Assembly: GCA_027604185.1 (NCBI GenBank)
Contig: JADGKB010000043.1
Span: 1-64,000 of the forward strand
Reading direction: 5' to 3'
DNA: 64,000 nt
From: Boothiomyces macroporosus
Taxonomy: Eukaryota; Chytridiomycota; Chytridiomycetes; Rhizophydiales; Terramycetaceae
The notes below the pieces were generated by a model. That model ran no database searches and had not been told where the DNA came from. It saw nothing but the letters and a program-made list of their open reading frames with translations. Both the position numbers and the translations under genes were made by a program. This document shows positions 45,156 through 55,665 of the stretch, one piece after another; position 1 is the first letter of the stretch; every line of letters begins with the position of its first letter.

Positions 45156-46743
45156 TTACAATTCTGTAATGACGATTGTATTTCCATCATAGTCAATACC
45201 AACGACGTCTTCAATTCTTACTCCACCGATATCTTTAAACTTGTCCACCGTTTCCCAGTTAATCAAATCGTTTACTGCCTTTGTGGCATTGTTTCTTGCT
45301 TGGTCTAGCAAATACGGAATAAAATATATACCAGGCTCTACCGTGTGAAGTTGACCCTTAGTCAGTTGATAGTCGTATTTTGCCTTCAGTGGGTATTCAT
45401 TCCTCAAGCCAGTAAAGGTTTGTTCTTTGGCCGTCCAGATAGTTGGAACAGGGTCGTGCACATCAAGGCCGATTGGGTGAGAAATTCCATGTGGCATAAA
45501 AATTGAAATAACTCCTGAGGCAACCAAAGTATCCAAATTGTCAGTAGTGAAAAAGTCGTACTTTACTAGCCCGGCCAACAGATGGAGGATAGTCAAATCA
45601 GTAACTTGAGAAAGCTAGTTTAGTGTGGAAAGTTACCATATTTCCTTCTTTATATGCAGAGATTCCTGCTTTTTGGGCGTGTAGCACTATCGACACTAGC
45701 ACATCGCGTTTCTTGGAGTCCTTTCTAGCATAGGTCCTGGTCAAATCGGAGGCGTAACCTGATTGTTAAGGCGAATCCACCTTTATAAGCCCCTGCTGCA
45801 TCGATTAAAATCAAATCCTTCTTTCCGATATGCTTGTAACCTGAATCTTGGGTTTCACCGGTTGGGTAGTGCAACACAGCAGAGTGACCTCCAGCTCCAA
45901 CAATTGGGTTATATCCTTGCAAACGGTTGTAGCAAAGAGCAGAGGTATATTCAAAGAAGGAAGCCAACACAGATTCTGTTACATCACGATCATACTTGAT
46001 TCTACGCTCTGCCCATTTATGGGAAAATGCAGCAATTTTACTAGAAAACTTCAACATTTCGATTTCAGGTTTAGTTTTGATGAATCGAGATCTAATAAAC
46101 GCTTGCTCAACATTTACATCATACTTGATTTCTGCTTTTGCTGCGGTCAATTGCTCTTGAATAGTCTTTGGAACTGGCTCGAGCGCATCTTTGCTTGTTG
46201 ACAACACAGTCTGTCCTATCAACAATTTTGGCAGTTCATCCATGAAAATTACTGATTGAACGTCGTATTGCTCTTTCAGAGCTTCTACATCAGGTACCTG
46301 TCCTTCAAATGCAATTTCCCTTGCTGATTGAACAGGTAATACGATTGTCAAACAAACTGAATCGCACTTTGGATCAACAATCACAAGTGACTTTGCAATA
46401 TAATATTCTCCGAGCACATACATGATGTTTGAGGTTTCTAAGTTAAATTATGAGTACGACGCCATTTCATCATTGCAGTATCCGATTCTGGTCTGTTTGG
46501 CTGAGGAGCAGAAGGCAGGATCACCAAATTTGAAGTAACGTCCTTCAGAATAGGTCCTAATCTGATTCTGTTTTCCGATACCGGTGAAACTTTTGGTTCG
46601 TCGTACGGACATTTCATTAATGGTGGTGCAATCACCACATCGCTTGGACGGGCATTATAAACAAACGCTCCTGCCAATACACACGCCAGCAAAATGTAAA
46701 ATGGGAACTTGTATGAAGTTTTCTTGAACGGTTGCTTCTCCAT
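45156..46743 (-). CDS. Xaa-Pro dipeptidase (M24) with N-terminal membrane anchor
   Basis: Metallopeptidase of family M24, prolidase type, cleaving X-Pro peptides. 507 residues from four exons. Metal ligands are visible: two Asp in LIDAAGAYKGYASDLTR, His in MPHGISHPIGLDVHD, Glu in HTVEPGIYFI and Glu in GGVRIEDVVG. Introns: 46438-46457 (20), 45759-45780 (22, donor GTGG) and 45615-45636 (22). Unusually, the N-terminus MEKQPFKKTSYK is followed by about 18 hydrophobic residues (FPFYILLACVLAGAFVY), predicting a type II membrane anchor and a lumenal or extracellular catalytic domain, unlike cytosolic PEPD. Confidence 0.92.
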
Positions 46744-47090
46744 TTTGATTTCTCTTGCACCGCAAAAATTAAATTGACAAGGGGATGACTACCGTGCATG
46801 AATCATCACAAAACAATCCGCCTGACTTGCGGAAGCTGTCAATTGAGATTAAAATGCGCTTCCGTTCCCATCAAAAGTATCCTTGCGATATGAGCAAATA
46901 CTAAAGACCCCACCACGATCCTTCTCTGGTGCAGAACCGCTTAGAGTGGTTTCCGCCGTTCTTTTACCAACGCACAGCAAATGAGCGGACTCTGCAACTC
47001 CCGCATGACTAACCCAAAGTAATCTTGAATGCGGGCCATGTGACGTTCAATTTAGCCTTCTGAAATTTTTTCACTATACTACAAGCGCAA
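46744..47090. other. Divergent upstream region of prolidase and 2OG oxygenase genes
   Basis: 347 bases, more GC-rich than neighbouring spacers, with no recognised element. Confidence 0.4.
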
Positions 47091-48154
47091 ATGGTAGTTG
47101 TACTCGATTATAACAAGCTCGTGGATCCAGACTGTGATTTATATCAATACATTGATGATGCATTCGGAAATAAACCAGGAGCCCTTGGTGCATGCTTTGT
47201 TTCCAATGTTCCTGGGTTTCCTGAATTGAGAGAAAAATGTCTTCGTTATGGATCCCAATTGGCAGCGTTATCTCAGTCTGAATTGGACTCCATGGTTGAT
47301 TTAGAATCGTGCTATATGTTTGGCTGGTCCCATGGAAAGGAAATTATGGTATTTAATTCATTTATCTGTAGAATGGAAAGGCCGATTTTGCCAAAGGCTC
47401 ATTCTATTTCAATCCATTGCATGATGTGCCAGCATCTGAAGATCCTGAATTTGCTGCCAAGTTTGTAGAGTATGGCAGACCAAATATCTGGCCACCGTCC
47501 TTACCTCAAATGAAACATGATTTGATGGAGGTATTCTAGTGCTAATTCAAGTTGGGTCAACTTATTATTAAAGTTGGAAAATTGGTCGCCCTCCATTGCG
47601 ACAAGTATATTAGCAAGAAACATCCTGATTTACCTCCAAACTTCTTGCAGTCCATGATTGAGCAGTCAATGATTCCAAAATCAAGACTGTTGCATTATTT
47701 CCCTATTTCAAAGGAAGATGCCGAACCAACACCTGATGGTAGCATGGATTCCTGGTGTGGTCTTCACATCGACCACTCTGTATTGACTGGTTTAACCAGT
47801 GCAATGTACAATGACGAAAGTGACCCATCATTCCCACAAGTTGATACTTCAAACAAGGACATCCAAGATGCTTTGAAAGATGCTGGGTTGTATATCAAGG
47901 ACAAGGATGAAAAATTTACTCAAGTCAAAATCCCAAAAGAATACTTGGCATTCCAAATTGGTGAAGCTGCACAAGTTGCCAGTAAGGAAGCATTACTAGC
48001 AACTCCTCACTTGGTTCGTGGGGCAGCTTATCCCAACATGTCCAGAAATACATTGGCTCTATTCATGCAACCTAATGTTGACCAAGAATTGATGCCAGGC
48101 TACACCTTCCATGACTTTACTAAAGATATTATGGCCAGACACTATGAACAATAA
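47091..48154 (+). CDS. 2OG-Fe(II) dioxygenase-like protein
   Basis: 339 residues from three exons, isopenicillin-N-synthase-like fold. The facial triad is visible as H-x-D in WCGLHIDHSVLTGLT and the distal His in TPHLVRGAAYP, with the 2-oxoglutarate-binding Arg in MSRNTLALFMQP. An N-terminal part (VVVLDYNKLVDP, ALGACFVSNVPGFPELREKC) has the usual DIOX-N-like layout. Introns at 47349-47371 (23) and 47531-47551 (21). The substrate is unknown. A natural-product oxygenase or a housekeeping role are both possible. Confidence 0.85.
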
Positions 48155-48530
48155 AAGCTTCGCTGTTCTTTTCTTTGATAGCAGTTTCACCGCAGAGTTA
48201 GTGTGACTACCATTCTCGGAATTCGATTTCCGCTTTTTTCAGCTATAGAGAAGGCGATCCCTACTCTCAATAGTGACCCAGAGAGAATAGCACACATTTT
48301 TACACTTTTGACACAGACGCCCGGTTTGCTTGGTATATGTTTATCACATCAGTACCACCCTAACTTTCTGTTTGTGGAGAATTCAGGCGGAACTATTGAG
48401 CCCAATAAAAAGGACACAGCGTGAAAGACTGTCGTGGCGCTCATTCGACCAAATTCCCTTTTTCGGGAGTGGCGCCAACAGATTGGATTTTTAAAGCTCA
48501 AAGGCTGTGGTAAAAAGTTATCTCATAACG
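48155..48530. other. Intergenic region upstream of HMG gene 6
   Basis: 376 bases. A 73-codon plus-strand frame starting with GTG at 48203 has no ATG and no family resemblance; I do not call it. Confidence 0.4.
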
Positions 48531-49103
48531 ATGCCAAAGAAATCAGAGGCTGCTGCAAAAGGAATCAAGAAGCCATGCAATTCGTTTTTCATGTATAGAA
48601 GAGGTAACCAGTTGCTGACGACAGACATGAAGCAGAAAATAGAGCAGGAATACAAGACCAGCAACAGTCACGAAGTATCAAAGATATGCTCAGCGCTTTG
48701 GTCCAAGGAACCGGCTCATGTTAAAGAGTACTATAGAAATATCAGTGTACAGGCGCATTTAGAACACAAGAAGCAGGTAAACAGTGCACTAATGTAGTAT
48801 CCTGATTTCGACTGGAACCCTCACAAGAATATGAAATTCAAACCAAAGAAGCCATCTTCAATGGATTCACTCAAATCAAATGATTCAGGAATATATATCG
48901 AAGAAGGCGAACGCAAACACTCAATCTGCATGTCGGAAAATTCTTATGATATCACTGCTGTTTCCCCAGATATCTTGGAATGGACCCGCCTTGACCCTGA
49001 TTTGATGAATTATCATTGCTACGACTTTCCCTCTCCAATAGCATCACCAGATTCCGTATTTTCAAGCCTTGAAATGGGATTTGCAAATGACCTCACTTTA
49101 TAA
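48531..49103 (+). CDS. HMG-box protein 6
   Basis: 183 residues, two exons with a 21-base intron at 48777-48797 placed, as in the 25-31 kb cluster, just before the YPDFDW end of the box. HMG box: IKKPCNSFFMYRRGNQLL, SNSHEVSKICSALWSKEPAH, EYYRNISVQAHLEHKKQ-YPDFDWNPHK. The start MPKKSEAAAK resembles the MPKKR starts. The C-terminus carries AVSPDILEWTRLDPDLMNY, shared with HMG 7, HMG 1 and the degenerate protein at 34.5 kb; the S-F-I-x-E-F-N-P motif of HMG 2-5 is absent. Confidence 0.85.
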
Positions 49104-49904
49104 ATAACTCTGTTAAAGAACGAATTGTACCTAGAATAAAGCAAATATCCTTTACAATTGCATTTAGCATTCATGTCAGCGTTCAGTTTGGTCATTGGTA
49201 GGGTCATTGGTGAAACCCTAGAAACCGAATCCTTGCTTTTCAAATGGCGGAATCATTTCATCCAGGCAAACTCAATTCAAAGCTGGATTATCGGGTTTGC
49301 CTGGCTACTTGATGAGCCAGTACAAAGAAATCAATCTCTGATTGACTATGCAGAGTATGAGGTGATTGCACATGGTGCCAGCGGAAGTATGTAATATTAA
49401 AAAACATTTAAAACCTCCCTATCACATGCGGACTGCTGACCTACTATTTCGTATCCTTGATTCCATAATTGATTGCTCCCCGTTTCATCTAGTTTAGAAG
49501 GTTCCATTTATTCTGTTGTTTCAGCGCCCTACAAGAGTCTGTGTGTCAAGTTGTTTGGTTGCACAAGAGTGCCAAATTTAGAAGACTTTCCCGGATTTTA
49601 GGTCACACACCCCCTGCAAAAATAAGAAAAAAAATGAAAATACTAGATAAGGGATAGTGCGTTAGCTAATCAAGAACTGGTTTTGAACAGCAACTGTTTT
49701 GCTGGTGCTTTCATAGACACTTGAGATTGATGCTTGGCACCGAGGGATTTTCTATGCTTTTCGTACTAAAGAGGTTTCATGTTATCATTTGTGCAACCTC
49801 AATTGGAGATAGGTTATGGGTGCCTTTCCTAAAACGGGTGACCTTACATAAGATGACCCCTCCAAAATATAAATAGCAAGCTAACGTTCGGATTTCACAT
49901 TAGA
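49104..49904. other. Non-coding tract between HMG genes 6 and 7
   Basis: 800 bases. A short frame pair on both strands around 49020-49394 is not convincing. A TATA box for HMG 7 lies at 49868-49875. Confidence 0.45.
49868..49875 (+). promoter_or_regulatory. TATA box of HMG gene 7
   Basis: TATAAATA followed by GC, 37 bases before the ATG at 49905. Confidence 0.6.
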
Positions 49905-50598
49905 ATGGCCCAACAAAAAGTAAAGAAACCAATGAATTCGTTCTTCTACTGTAATGACCAGTCTAATCTTAGATAGAAAAGATATGAAATTAAAGATTGA
50001 AAAAGAGTACCAAACAAGCAATAGCCACGAAGTTAGTCGTATCTGCTCAAGTTTGTGGGCGAAAGAATCAACTAAAGTGAAAGAATACTACAGAAATATA
50101 TCAATTGAAGCTCATAATCTGCATAAGCAGCTCTACCCTGAATTTGATTGGAATCCTCATAAGAATGTCAAACCAGCAAAGCCTGCCAAAGTTACAAAAA
50201 AGAAGTCTAGAAAACGGGAAAATTCTATTGCTTCGAATGCTAGCTTTGAAGTAAAGCCAAAGTCAGATTCTAAAGCAGAGGAAATGCCTTCATCTATATC
50301 ATTGGATATCCTACAGTTTACCAATTTGGACCAGTATTCGTTCAACTCGTATAATAGCAATCCTCAGTTCACTATTGTTCCTCAAAACAATTTCCAGTCG
50401 TTTCAGCCAATGGCCCCACCTTTACCGCCTTTGCAGTTGATTATTCCACCGGCTACCCCAAAAACAAATCTTCCTTATCCAATTTCACCAACGTTCACCT
50501 TACCTCCTAGCCCAAAGGAAAGACTACCGCCTATCGATAGCGGATACAACTACTTTGATTCATTTATTTTAGACCCAACAGTTAAAGCTGATATGTAA
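49905..50598 (+). CDS. HMG-box protein 7
   Basis: 223 residues, two exons. The 22-base intron 49951-49972 lies inside helix 1 of the box; removal gives VKKPMNSFFYYRKDMKLKIE, then SNSHEVSRICSSLWAKESTK and LYPEFDWNPHKNVK. The intron before YPEF found in its relatives is absent here. The tail is basic, then Ser-rich with SISLDILQFTNLDQYSF (variant of the S-P-D-I-L motif), and ends in a Pro-rich segment (APPLPPLQLIIPP, TLPPSPKERLPP). Closest to HMG 6, 800 bases upstream on the same strand; the pair looks like a tandem duplication. Confidence 0.84.
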
Positions 50599-50669
50599 AT
50601 AAACCCTTTTTAGTTCTATAATAGATTTAATTTTGCATTGCGGTATACAACTGAAACGCTTCTGTTTAG

Positions 50670-51139
50670 ATGGCAGGTACTGATCCTAATCTCATGACAC
50701 CGTCAACTTACACCATCAGTTTCCATATAGATAATAGTCGGGCCGTCCCCTCCGTTGAATACATCCGGTCAGAGGACTATTTTTAATTAAATGAGCCTGC
50801 GTTCGGTGAATGAGTGCTTTTTGCCAATGCCAAAAGCAATTGAGCAAAAGTTTATCCTCAATTATAAGCCTTGGCATATACTTTTTTGGCCATCGAATAA
50901 TATGACTTTAACACTCAAGCAATCTTTGAAAATGGGAGATAAACTTTTGTGGTTGTTACTTGCCATAATACAGCTATTAAAAATAACTGGTTGGTGAAAC
51001 GGTAAGATTTTTTGATTGATCTCAGTTCGCATTTAGGAGACTCTGTGAACCGGTTGATCTCACAGTGATCAACACTAAACTTGAACTCGTTGAAATCCCA
51101 AAATTTCTTGATTTTCGATTTCAAAAAGTTAAAATCTAG
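50670..51139 (+). CDS. Unknown gene, splicing only partly resolved
   Basis: Starts MAGTDPNLMTPSTYTISFHI, then AVPSVEYIR. A 28-base candidate intron leads to LRSVNECFLPMPKAIEQKF and NYKPWHILFWP. The end reads RLCEPVDLTVINTKLELVEI and PKFLDFRFQKVKI to a TAG at 51137-51139. These blocks are clearly coding-like and hold the same order, but the junction around 50940-51035 could not be joined with introns of the local type. No family recognised. Its TAG is followed directly by the A of the split Vps39 start codon. Confidence 0.4.
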
Positions 51140-53800
51140 AGTAGGATTTCTCTAAAATAGTGCCATTCAATGTCGTTCACCCTCAAATACTGATCGAAGG
51201 ATTTCCGCTGTCAATAACTTGCGTTGATCACTTGGGACATAAGATGTTTATTGGCACAGAGGAAGGATCGATACTGGAATACAACATAGAAGAAGACCCC
51301 TTCACGATCACGCTCTCGCAAGTATACAAGCAAGTAATTACTAAAATGTCGAAATTGCTGATTTTGGAGAAATCTCGATCGCTAGCGATTCTTTCTGAAG
51401 GTCTCGTTTCAATTAGCGATTATTCTCAGCCAACTCTTAATTTGGTTCTACTTCCGCGAATTAAAGGAATTACATGTATAGAGCGATCGCTATTTCAAAA
51501 CAACAATAGATCTGATACTCTTGCAGTTGGAGTTAAACGGGGAGTGATTATATACTCGATTTCACCGTGTGAAGCAATAGAAAATGAATTAATCCCGCTT
51601 CCGTATACCCCAACTTCATTTCAATTCATTGAGGAAACTAAAATTATAGCCTCAACAAGACGAGGAATTTATTTGGTTGACACTGCTGCAAGAAGTCATC
51701 AAGAAGTATTCAGTGTGAACGAGTCTTCACTTACGAGTGCAATGGCCAAATCGCATTACATGGCAGCACATGTTGCAAGTGTTCCAAAGTTGAATTCTGC
51801 ATCAAACGAAGTAATTTTCAATCCAAATGAAGACTTTGTCTACTGTACAAAAGACACGCAATGCTACAAAGTCAATATGCAAACAAAGAAATCGGAAGCA
51901 CTATTTCAGTGGACAGCGCAACCGTCTCATATAACAGTGGATGACTATTATACAGTTGCTTTGATTGAATCAATCATAGAGATTAGAAGTTTGAAAACTG
52001 GTTCAATTCTTCAGCAGTTTGCGATAGGACAAGGAACTATTATGAATGTCGGGGAACTGATTTACATTGCTAGTGCGAAAAACGTGTGGAGACTACTTCC
52101 GTTGGATTTTGATGAGCAAATTGATGAACTATTAGCTCAAAATCGATTTGAAGATGCCGAAGCATTCATCAACGAACTGGATTTTGCAACTGTCCAAGAA
52201 AAGCAATCTAACGTTATTAAAGTTCGTGGAGTTTATGCACAGTATCTGTTTAACGTCAAAAAACAGTACGCAGAGGCTGTTTCGGTTTTAGAGAAACTAA
52301 ATGCCTCTCCTGTTGATGTTTTGGGTCTTTATCCAGATATAATGGACAATGCACCAGATTACCGGTCGGACAAAGAAGCATTACACATATTGGGACTTTA
52401 CCTTTCAAAAGAAAGAGTAAAGTTGATCACTTATAGAAACGAATTGACAATACAAATGGATCAAAAAGCAAAAAGTGCAATCAACAAGAGTCCTTATTTT
52501 GATACTTCCATTGAAGATGCACTTTCAGACTGCAAGTGTTTGCTAGAGTTTGTGGAGACGGCTCTATTGCAAGTTTATCTTACCACAAACAGTCCATTGT
52601 TGGGATCTCTATTAAGAGTGGAAAACTCTTGCAACTACGAGAGAACAGTGGCACTATTGATTCGATTTAAAGTACTTTGCTTCTAATGTAGAAAAACAAT
52701 GAACTGATTGATTTTTATAAAGCGAAAGGGCAGCACCAAAAGGCCTTGACATTCATGAAGATGTAACCCAAGTTTAATTGTAGGGTTTCCGAGAACAATG
52801 ACTATGAGCATATGGTATCGTATTTACAACATTTGGATCTAAATAAGCATGTCGATACGGTTTTGGAATTTGCCAAATATCCACTTGAAACTAATCCTGC
52901 ACAAGGCATAAAAATATTCACCGAAAACTACCAACAAGTAAGAATGTACTAATTCCAGATTACTTCAGAAAACAAAATGAAGATATTTGAATTTCTGGAC
53001 AAACTTTCATCAGAATTGGGAATCCAGTACCTTGAAAACCTGGTGAATAACCATTTCGACAATGATGTAAATATCAATACCAAGTTGTTGCTAAAGTATC
53101 TTCAAATTTGTATGCAACAGCCCAAAAACCAGACTGCTCGACAGAACTTTGAGAACTTTATCTATTACAATAATTATTACAGAGAAACGGATATTCTAGA
53201 TGCACTTCCAAAACAGAAATTCCTAATAGAGCAGACACATCTGTTAAGTAGACTACATCGATACGAAGAAGCGCTTGAAATATTCATTTATGATATCCAA
53301 GACTTTAAAATGGCTGAAGATTTCTGTATCCGGCATTACAAACACAACTCTTCACTTTCCAATACCTTGTTCACATACTTGTATCGACTGTATATACAAT
53401 CAGAAAATAAGAATGACCAAGAAACGATCAAATTCCTAAATAGCCATGGATATAAATTGGATGCTGGAAAGGTATTTCAAACTAATTCAGACAATAACCT
53501 CACTTGAATCAAATGTTAAATTGGTAACTTTGAGAGACTTTCTCATAAAAAATACTAAATCCACAGTGTCATCTTTATACCGCAATTTAATGATTGAAAG
53601 CTTACTGAAAGTGCTGATAATCAAGGTAAGAGCTATTAACACAGATCAAGGACGATTTGCTAGAAGGCCAAAATAAATCCTTCAACATTAATGAACAGAG
53701 TATGTGCAGACTGTGCTTGAAGAGGCTCAGTAGTATTATTTTCACTGTATTTCCTGATGGATCATTAGCGCATAGTTATTGTGCAGCAAGGAGTCAGTAA
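51140..53800 (+). CDS. Vps39/Vam6-like HOPS or CORVET subunit
   Basis: Vacuolar fusion factor of the Vps39/Vam6/TGFBRAP1 family, 846 residues. The N-terminal CNH (beta-propeller) half starts PQILIEGFPLSITCVDH and includes MFIGTEEGSILEYNI. The C-terminal half is a clathrin-type helical repeat region (NNELIDFYKAKGQHQKALTF, FLIEQTHLLSRLHRYEEAL) and ends with the Cys-rich SMCRLCLKRLSSIIF and HSYCAARSQ. The first intron (51141-51160, 20 bases) lies inside the start codon: A at 51140 joins TG at 51161. Other introns: 52672-52691, 52763-52783, 52938-52958, 53472-53490 and 53626-53644. Without the split start there is no ATG before MFIGTE, inside the first propeller blades. Confidence 0.88.
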
Positions 53801-54299
53801 AATTTAAACACTTGGTCTCCAATAAATTTGAGATAGAGTTTCATTTCCTACTTTAAAATATTTGTATGATTAAATGATTTATATCTCTGGTAGTGGAATA
53901 AAAAAGCAAAAATTGCCCTTTCCCTGGATCGAACAGAGGACCTCTTGCTTACTAGGCAAGCGCTACTACCACTGAGCTAAAAGGGCTGATTTCGAGAATT
54001 ATAAATTGTTTATATTCGAAACTTTATTCTTCACTCGATTATTCAACTGATTTTATTCGTTATTTCTTGTTACAAGCCCCATAGACTCTGCATGGTCTTT
54101 CGTAATTTCCATGCTCTCGGCCAATCGTCTTTTACTATAGCGGTATAAACAAGCAAATCAGAAGGCAACTCGTTTGTCCTGAGGCACACGTCTTAAGCAC
54201 TGTATTACTAAAAAGTGCTCAACATTTGCTAAGTAGCAATTTATTCTCAACTGTTAAATTATTAAATTCACAAGCAAAATATTCGTGCCTGGAACTTAA
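53801..54299. other. Spacer containing tRNA-Thr
   Basis: 500 bases between Vps39 and the seven-helix genes; apart from the tRNA nothing was recognised. A plus-strand frame entering from 54226 is antisense to the seven-helix gene. Confidence 0.5.
53914..53986 (-). tRNA. tRNA-Thr (anticodon AGT)
   Basis: 73-base cloverleaf on the minus strand without an intron. Acceptor stem GCCCTTT pairs with AAAGGGC; D arm AGCTCAGTGGTAGTAGCG; anticodon stem CTTGC/GCAAG with loop CTAGTAA (anticodon AGT, read as IGU, Thr); T arm CTCTG TTCGATC CAGGG; discriminator A. Both internal promoter boxes are standard. Confidence 0.95.
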
Positions 54300-55260
54300 T
54301 CATGTTTGGGTTTGGGTTGTGGATGTGGTGCTAACTTCCATTTTCTTGCCTTTAGGTGCGTTCAAATTCACCATCCTTATTTGTCTAAATATCATGGTGA
54401 CACATAGTACATGGCCAAAGGCAATGACAGAACCAATAACCCTAGTATTATTCCCTGTTTACCCTACTGCATCTGACACTTGCAAGTCAGCAATGAACCA
54501 ACTGCTAACCCAAATTAGTAAACCAACCCAGTCACTAACAATACAAATGATTACTAGAGCAAGTAAAACCCGCAATCCTTTTCTTTCAGTAGGGTATTTT
54601 GAATTTCCGGCTTTAAAATTGTGATGTTGTATAACAATTCTACTGACATAAATTCCGTGAAATGTCTCGTATACTACTATGACTACACAAAAAAGTTCGT
54701 AGCCATAGCTATACCACTATGATCAACCGCATATTACCATTGCCAAGAAACCTGTTTTTGGCTGGCCCAAAGAACCAACAAATGAGTATAGCCCTCCCAG
54801 ACATACAAAGTGAAATATCACAAGCCCTATTTGTAATTTTGCCACTCGTTGTGGGGAAAGTATTTTGCTTTTTGAAATAAAAGATTTAAGAATTTCCAAT
54901 TGCCTGGATTAGATATAACAAACCCCAACGAAATCAAACCGGAAAGGATTCCTCCTAATACACTAAACACCCAATTAAGAAATGGGAAGCACAGATGCGA
55001 ATAATTGAACAGTTGTAATACTTGCCACAAGATAAAAACAGAATTCAGGAGGATCACAAAGTGTAATGTTTTGTGCTTGATTTTCAACCATCCTCTAAAT
55101 ATCAATATTATTGTAGCGATTGATAATGATAAATATATCAAGCTTATTATCAATGCTACGATATTATAAGGCTGTGAATAGTCGTTATCACCTCGTAAAT
55201 CGCCATTCATACCTATAGTTTTAAATATAACATACCCACTCCGAATGTAAATGCACCCAT
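54300..55260 (-). pseudogene. Seven-helix membrane protein 1, frameshifted
   Basis: Paralogue of the gene at 55666-56537, seven hydrophobic helices. After splicing out introns at 55213-55235 (23), 54717-54737 (21) and 54442-54462 (21), the protein runs from MGAFTFGVGMNGD to KKMEVSTTSTTQTQT, but one base is missing near 54843: the frame breaks between PHNEWQ and KLQIGLVIFHF, inside a run of four A. A fifth A would restore it, and the paralogue has KLQIG at this place. Total spliced length is one short of a multiple of three. It is either a young pseudogene or a homopolymer error in the assembly. Helix layout resembles a receptor, function unknown. Confidence 0.7.
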
Positions 55261-55449
55261 ATTAGGCGATGTTGAAAAAGTACGACAATGTACATGTCAT
55301 TACTTTGACAGGCGAAAAATTGAACAATGACAACCCAACTATTTGAATTTGTATCTTAAAAAGCAGACTTGGGAAATTGGAGCAATCTAGTAGTTTAATA
55401 TGTCAATGACTTTGATCTATTTCTCTCTTAGAAGGAATCCCGATTACTA

Positions 55450-55665
55450 CTATAAAGTTATGTTCACGCATCGAATGACTACCACTTGATACTTTGCCTT
55501 CACAATCAAAATGATGAATATTGCAACACACTCTGATAGACTGATACATTCAACCAACTTTTTCCACCCAATTCCCAAAAGTCCTAAAAACCAGCTGGAG
55601 TTGAGAGCTGCGAAAAGCAGTGATAAGCAAAGCAAAATATCCAAGTAAGGTGTTTTATTGTAACA
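55450..55665 (-). other. In-frame hydrophobic extension after seven-helix gene 2
   Basis: Directly after the TAG of the seven-helix gene, the same frame reads CYNKTPYLDILLCLSLLFAA and CISLSECVAIFIILIVKAKY to a stop at 55450. It has no ATG of its own. It could be a last exon joined by the candidate 18-base intron 55666-55683 (GTAATGGCGCACTCTTAG), or a remnant. Confidence 0.35.

Noticed and set aside
48203..48424. 73-codon frame before HMG gene 6
   Set aside because: Starts only with GTG and matches no family; the sequence lies in a promoter position.
49019..49394. Two short frames on opposite strands between HMG 6 and HMG 7
   Set aside because: The minus-strand one is partly antisense to HMG 6; the plus-strand one has no features.
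54226..54624. 132-codon plus-strand hydrophobic frame
   Set aside because: Antisense to helices of seven-helix gene 1; the minus-strand reading matches its paralogue.
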